From assembly GCA_031399165.1 (NCBI GenBank), contig JANNOO010000060.1:62001-126000 (forward strand): a DNA stretch of 64,000 nucleotides, in the 5' to 3' direction. Both the position numbers and the translations under genes were made by a program. The stretch's first letter is position 1. Each line of letters starts with the position of its first letter. The notes beneath the pieces were generated by a model, which ran no database searches, was not told the DNA's origin, and saw only the letters and a list, made by a program, of their open reading frames with translations. The DNA comes from JAKFWI01 sp031399165. Its GTDB lineage: Bacteria > Pseudomonadota > Alphaproteobacteria > Caulobacterales > Aquidulcibacteraceae. Positions 60,788 through 64,000 of this stretch are shown here, piece by piece.

Positions 60788-61820
60788 CGCGCTGTTCAGG
60801 CCGATGGCTTCGTTCGTCGGCATCATACGCCTCGATGATGCGTCCGACGAGACGGTGGCGAACAACGTCCTGTGCGGCGAACCGGACAGTTTCCACGCCC
60901 GACAACCCAGAGAGAATGCCCAGGGCATGGGACAGGCCCGAGCGCACATGCGCCGGCAGATCCACCTGGCTGGGATCGCCCGTGACCACCATGCGCGAGC
61001 CCTCGCCCAGGCGCGTCAGCACCATCTTCATCTGCGGCGTGGTCATGTTCTGCGCCTCATCAACGATAACAAACGCGTTCGAAAGCGTGCGCCCGCGCAT
61101 GAACGCCACTGGGGCTACTTCGATCACCCGCCGCTCGCGCCGCGTTTTCAGTTCACTCTCGCCCATCTGGCTGCGGAACGCATCCCAGATCGGTTGCAGG
61201 TAAGGATCGACCTTTTCGGTGAGATCGCCGGGCAGGAAGCCAAGCCGCTCGCCCGCCTCGACCGCCGGGCGCGTGACGATCACGCGATCGACGTCCTCGT
61301 GGCGCATAGCCTCCACCGCCGCCGCGACGGCAAGGAACGTCTTGCCCGTACCGGCCGGGCCGACGCCGAAGATCAGATCGACGTTCGGATCGCGCAGCGC
61401 CTCGACGTAATGCACCTGACGCGGCGTGCGCAGCGTCAGCCCGCCAAGCTGCTGCAACTCGACCGGCTTGCGGCGATCGTCCTGTTCGATCTCCGTAAAC
61501 GCGATCGCCGCGAGCACGTCGGCCTCGCGGACCTTGTGCGTCCGCCCGTAGAGGCCGACCAATGCCTCAACGATGCGTTCGGCGCGGCGGAATTCCTTTT
61601 CAGACCCGGCAGGGCCTTGCAGGATCACGTCATTGCCGCGCGCGTTGACCGTCAAACTGTGGGCGTTGTCGCCCCGCACGCCGGGCTGACGGAACGCTTC
61701 CTGGATCAAGGCCAGGTGCCGGTGCAGCGGGCCGAACACGGCCTGCGCGCGCGCGCCATCCTCGATCGGCACGACATGTTCATGGGTTGGCGTATCGGCG
61801 CCGCGCGAGGCTTTGCTCAC
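60780..61820 (-). CDS. phoH: PhoH-like ATPase
   Basis: The 346-residue protein has the PhoH ATPase core: Walker A GPAGTGKTFLAV, VIVTRPAVEAGERLGFLPGDL, PVAFMRGRTLSNAFVIVDEAQNMTTPQMKM (Walker B) and GDPSQVDLP. The N-terminal 110 residues contain a PhoH-typical domain with a KH-like stretch. PhoH and YbeY are linked functionally in RNA metabolism and adjacent in many bacteria. It starts four bases inside the miaB stop. Confidence 0.95.
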   Translation of the reverse strand: MSKASRGADTPTHEHVVPIEDGARAQAVFGPLHRHLALIQEAFRQPGVRGDNAHSLTVNARGNDVILQGPAGSEKEFRRAERIVEALVGLYGRTHKVREADVLAAIAFTEIEQDDRRKPVELQQLGGLTLRTPRQVHYVEALRDPNVDLIFGVGPAGTGKTFLAVAAAVEAMRHEDVDRVIVTRPAVEAGERLGFLPGDLTEKVDPYLQPIWDAFRSQMGESELKTRRERRVIEVAPVAFMRGRTLSNAFVIVDEAQNMTTPQMKMVLTRLGEGSRMVVTGDPSQVDLPAHVRSGLSHALGILSGLSGVETVRFAAQDVVRHRLVGRIIEAYDADERSHRPEQRDA

Positions 61821-63166
61821 GCTTGTGTGCCCGAGAGCGAGTTCATCGAGGCGCCGGTGATGCGAACGGGCGCGACGGCCCCGATCTCCGGCGGCGCTTC
61901 GAAATGCACCGATTGCAGATAGGGCGAGCGGCCATGCGCCTGCCCGGCCATACGGCCGCGCCCGGCGATCAGCACGGGCAACACGCGGCCCACTTGCGAG
62001 TCATTGAAAGCACGCTGCTGGGCGAACAGCATGTCCTGCAAGCGCAGCAGGCGCTCGTGCTTTTCGGCTTCAGCGACCTGGCCCTGCATGGCGGCGGCGG
62101 GCGTGCCCGGGCGGCGTGAATATTTGAACGCGAACGCCGAGGCGAAGCCGATCTCCCGCACCAGGGCCAGCGTCTCCTCGAAATCAGCAGCCTTCTCGCC
62201 GGGAAAGCCGACGATCAGGTCCGTCGACAGGGCGATGTCAGGCCGAACGGCGCGCAATTTTCCCACGATAGACCGATAAACGCCGATATTGTGCTTTCGG
62301 TTCATTGCGTTGAGGATGCGGTCGGAGCCCGATTGCACCGGCAGATGCAGGTACGGCATCAGTTTCGGCTCTTCGCCGTGCAGGGCGATCAGCTCGTCGG
62401 TCATCTCCAGCGGGTGGCTGGTCATGTAGCGCAGGCGCGCAAGCCCCTCTATCTCCGCGAGCCGCCTGATCAGGCGCGAAAAGCTCCATTCGGCGCCGTC
62501 CCGCCCCCGCCCGTGGAACGCGTTGACGTTCTGGCCGAGCAGTGTGAGTTCGCGCACGCCCTGCGCGGCCAGGCCTTCGGCTTCTTCAAGGATCGAGCCG
62601 GCGCTGCGGGAGAATTCGGCGCCGCGCGTATAGGGCACGACACAGAACGTGCAGAATTTATCGCAGCCTTCCTGGACAGACAGGAACGCCGAGACGCCAT
62701 CGGCCTTGCGCGCCTTCGGCAGTTCGTCGAATTTTTCCTCGGCGGCGAAATCGGTCGCGAGGCGTTCGCCATTCTGGCGGGCGGCGCGCGCGATCAGCTC
62801 TGGCAGGCGGTGATAGGATTGGGGCCCGATTACCAGATCAACGGCCGGCGCCTTGCGCAGAATCTCGGCGCCTTCGGCCTGCGCAACGCAGCCAGCGACG
62901 ATGATCTTCATCTCGCGGCCGTCAGGCCCGCGTTCTTCACGCATGTCGCGCAAGCGGCCGATTTCGGAGAAGACCTTCATCGTGGCCTTGTCGCGGATAT
63001 GGCAGGTGTTGAGGATCACCATGTCGGCGTCCTTGCTGCTCCCGGCCTGGGTATAGCCAAGCGGCGCCAGCAATTCGGCCATGCGCTGGCTGTCATAGAC
63101 ATTCATCTGACAGCCATAGGTTTCGATGTGCAACGTGCGGCGCGGCGGGCCGTCAGGCTCAGCCAT
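61817..63166 (-). CDS. miaB: tRNA-2-methylthio-N6-dimethylallyladenosine synthase MiaB
   Basis: MiaB is a radical-SAM methylthiotransferase acting on A37 of tRNAs. The 449-residue protein has the N-terminal UPF0004 domain with three cluster cysteines (TYGCQMN, LNTCHIRDKA, VAGCVAQ), the radical-SAM motif GCDKFCTFCVVPYTRG, and a C-terminal TRAM region. It sits nine bases after fur. Confidence 0.97.
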   Translation of the reverse strand: MAEPDGPPRRTLHIETYGCQMNVYDSQRMAELLAPLGYTQAGSSKDADMVILNTCHIRDKATMKVFSEIGRLRDMREERGPDGREMKIIVAGCVAQAEGAEILRKAPAVDLVIGPQSYHRLPELIARAARQNGERLATDFAAEEKFDELPKARKADGVSAFLSVQEGCDKFCTFCVVPYTRGAEFSRSAGSILEEAEGLAAQGVRELTLLGQNVNAFHGRGRDGAEWSFSRLIRRLAEIEGLARLRYMTSHPLEMTDELIALHGEEPKLMPYLHLPVQSGSDRILNAMNRKHNIGVYRSIVGKLRAVRPDIALSTDLIVGFPGEKAADFEETLALVREIGFASAFAFKYSRRPGTPAAAMQGQVAEAEKHERLLRLQDMLFAQQRAFNDSQVGRVLPVLIAGRGRMAGQAHGRSPYLQSVHFEAPPEIGAVAPVRITGASMNSLSGTQA

Positions 63167-63174
63167 GGCGGCGC

Positions 63175-63612
63175 TCAGGATTTCTTGCGCGCGGGCGCGG
63201 CGGCGGCATCCTCGATCGGGGTGCCGTACAATTCCAGTTTATGGCCGACGAGCTTGAAGCCGAGTTGGCGCGCGACCTCTTCCTGCAAGGCCTCGATCTC
63301 TTCGTTGACGAACTCGATTACCGTACCGGTCTTTACGTCGATCAGGTGATCGTGATGCTCGGTAGGCGCTTCTTCGTAGCGCGAGCGGCCGTCCATGAAG
63401 TCGTGGCGTGTGAGAATCCCGGCATCCTCAAACAAGCGCACGGTGCGGTAGACCGTGGCGATGGAGATATGCGGATCGATCTCCGCGGCGCGCCGGTGCA
63501 GTTCTTCGACATCCGGATGATCATGCGCGACGGAAAGCACACGGGCGATCACCCTGCGCTGATCTGTCATGCGCATGCCTTTTTCGGCGCAGAGTTTTTC
63601 CAGACGGTCCAC
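63175..63612 (-). CDS. fur: Fur family transcriptional regulator
   Basis: The 145-residue protein has the Fur winged helix (QRRVIARVLSVAHDHPDVEELHRRAAEIDPHISIATVYRTVRLFEDAGIL) and the metal-binding segment HHDHLIDVKTG, where the CxxC found in E. coli Fur is absent, as in many alphaproteobacterial members. Position before miaB is conserved in Caulobacterales. Fur represses iron uptake genes with Fe2+; no Fur box was looked for here. Confidence 0.9.
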   Translation of the reverse strand: MDRLEKLCAEKGMRMTDQRRVIARVLSVAHDHPDVEELHRRAAEIDPHISIATVYRTVRLFEDAGILTRHDFMDGRSRYEEAPTEHHDHLIDVKTGTVIEFVNEEIEALQEEVARQLGFKLVGHKLELYGTPIEDAAAAPARKKS

Positions 63613-63633
63613 GAAGCTCTCCTAGGCTTCTAT

Positions 63634-64000
63634 CTATGGCCGCCGGGCGTGCAGGTCCAGCGGCAGCGGCGCGGCGGCCAGCTCCAGACGAAGCACCAGC
63701 GCGTCCTGCGGCGGCGCGCCGGGCCGATGATAATAGCTGCGCCGCCGGCCCGTCTGGCGGAAACCCAAAGCGTCATAAAGCGCGCGCGCAGCGAGATTGT
63801 CAGCGGCCACCTCCAGGAACAGGCCGCGCGCGCCGCGCCGGCCAGCCTCGGCGATGGCCGCATTCACCAGATCACGCCCGAACCCACGCCGGCGCGCGTC
63901 AGGCGTAACCGCCAGCGTGAGGATTTCGGCCTCATCAGCCGCAGTCCACGCCGCCAGCACCGCACACGGACCATCCGCCGCCACAACGAGCCCGAACGCC
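63634..64000 (-). CDS. rimI: Ribosomal protein S18 alanine N-acetyltransferase-like protein, N-terminus cut by window edge
   Basis: The open frame continues to the right edge (GLVVAADGPCAVLAAW), so the first part of the gene is outside. The visible 120 or so residues show the GNAT core EAEILTLAVTPDARRRGFGRDLVNAAIAEA with the acetyl-CoA loop, LEVAADNLAARALYDALGF, and a YYHRP tail typical of RimI. RimI acetylates the N-terminus of S18. Adjacent to fur in alphaproteobacteria. Confidence 0.88.
   Translation of the reverse strand, partial: AFGLVVAADGPCAVLAAWTAADEAEILTLAVTPDARRRGFGRDLVNAAIAEAGRRGARGLFLEVAADNLAARALYDALGFRQTGRRRSYYHRPGAPPQDALVLRLELAAAPLPLDLHARRP

Overview
The window is a GC-rich, gene-dense bacterial chromosome segment with short intergenic gaps, none above about 300 bases. 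Gene content and order point to an alphaproteobacterium, most likely in or near the Caulobacterales/Hyphomonadaceae. The evidence is the minus-strand chain fur, miaB, phoH, ybeY, corC-like, lnt, HTH regulator, metK, the rimP-nusA-ylxR-infB-rbfA-truB-rpsO-pnp block, an Usg protein, a DUF1674 protein and a lipoprotein of the CC0125/CC1285 type. The taxonomic call is inference from gene families; no rRNA is present.

Layout. 1-7 kb (minus): purH (cut by the left edge), a heparinase II/III-like protein, rpe, a toxin-antitoxin pair with a frameshifted toxin, rsmB and htpX. 7-11 kb (plus): DUF1674, kup, a membrane protein, a receiver-domain protein and two tiny ORFs around a hairpin-rich spacer. 11-19 kb: a fused MFS/spermidine synthase, argG, an EEP-fold protein, DUF29, an exported caspase-like protein with an EF-hand-like loop, and a hybrid histidine kinase. 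19-30 kb: small accessory proteins, the overlapping trhA/endonuclease V/KTSC operon, MAPEG, usg, lipoprotein, SpoU methyltransferase, an ECF sigma factor with a ChrR-like partner, rlmN, a ClC-type transporter and a GAF-EAL protein. 30-36 kb is the accessory core: a PD-(D/E)XK toxin with two candidate immunity genes ending next to tRNA-Ala(CGC), yggT-folD, and a HipBA-type pair with an elaborate operator. 36-43 kb: fabB-fabA, SH3 protein, a hydroxyacid dehydrogenase, PadR, fabI, DUF983, SDR and GNAT. 43-54 kb (minus) is the translation/RNA operon. 54-64 kb (minus): trmB, a SpeE-like protein, a hydrolase, metK, lnt, corC, ybeY, phoH, miaB, fur and a partial rimI.

How the genes work together. 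Housekeeping blocks cover ribosome maturation and translation initiation (rimP, nusA, infB, rbfA, truB, rpsO, rsmB, rlmN, ybeY, miaB, trmB), unsaturated fatty acid synthesis (fabA, fabB, fabI), one-carbon and SAM metabolism (folD, metK, purH), and envelope maintenance (lnt, htpX). Set among them are toxin/antitoxin or toxin/immunity modules and signalling genes. The signals most worth following are the nuclease toxin cassette, the HipBA pair with a C-terminal winged helix and phased operator sites, a two-copy palindromic element with compensatory changes, an intrinsic terminator jammed against the rimP ribosome-binding site, and the EF-hand caspase.
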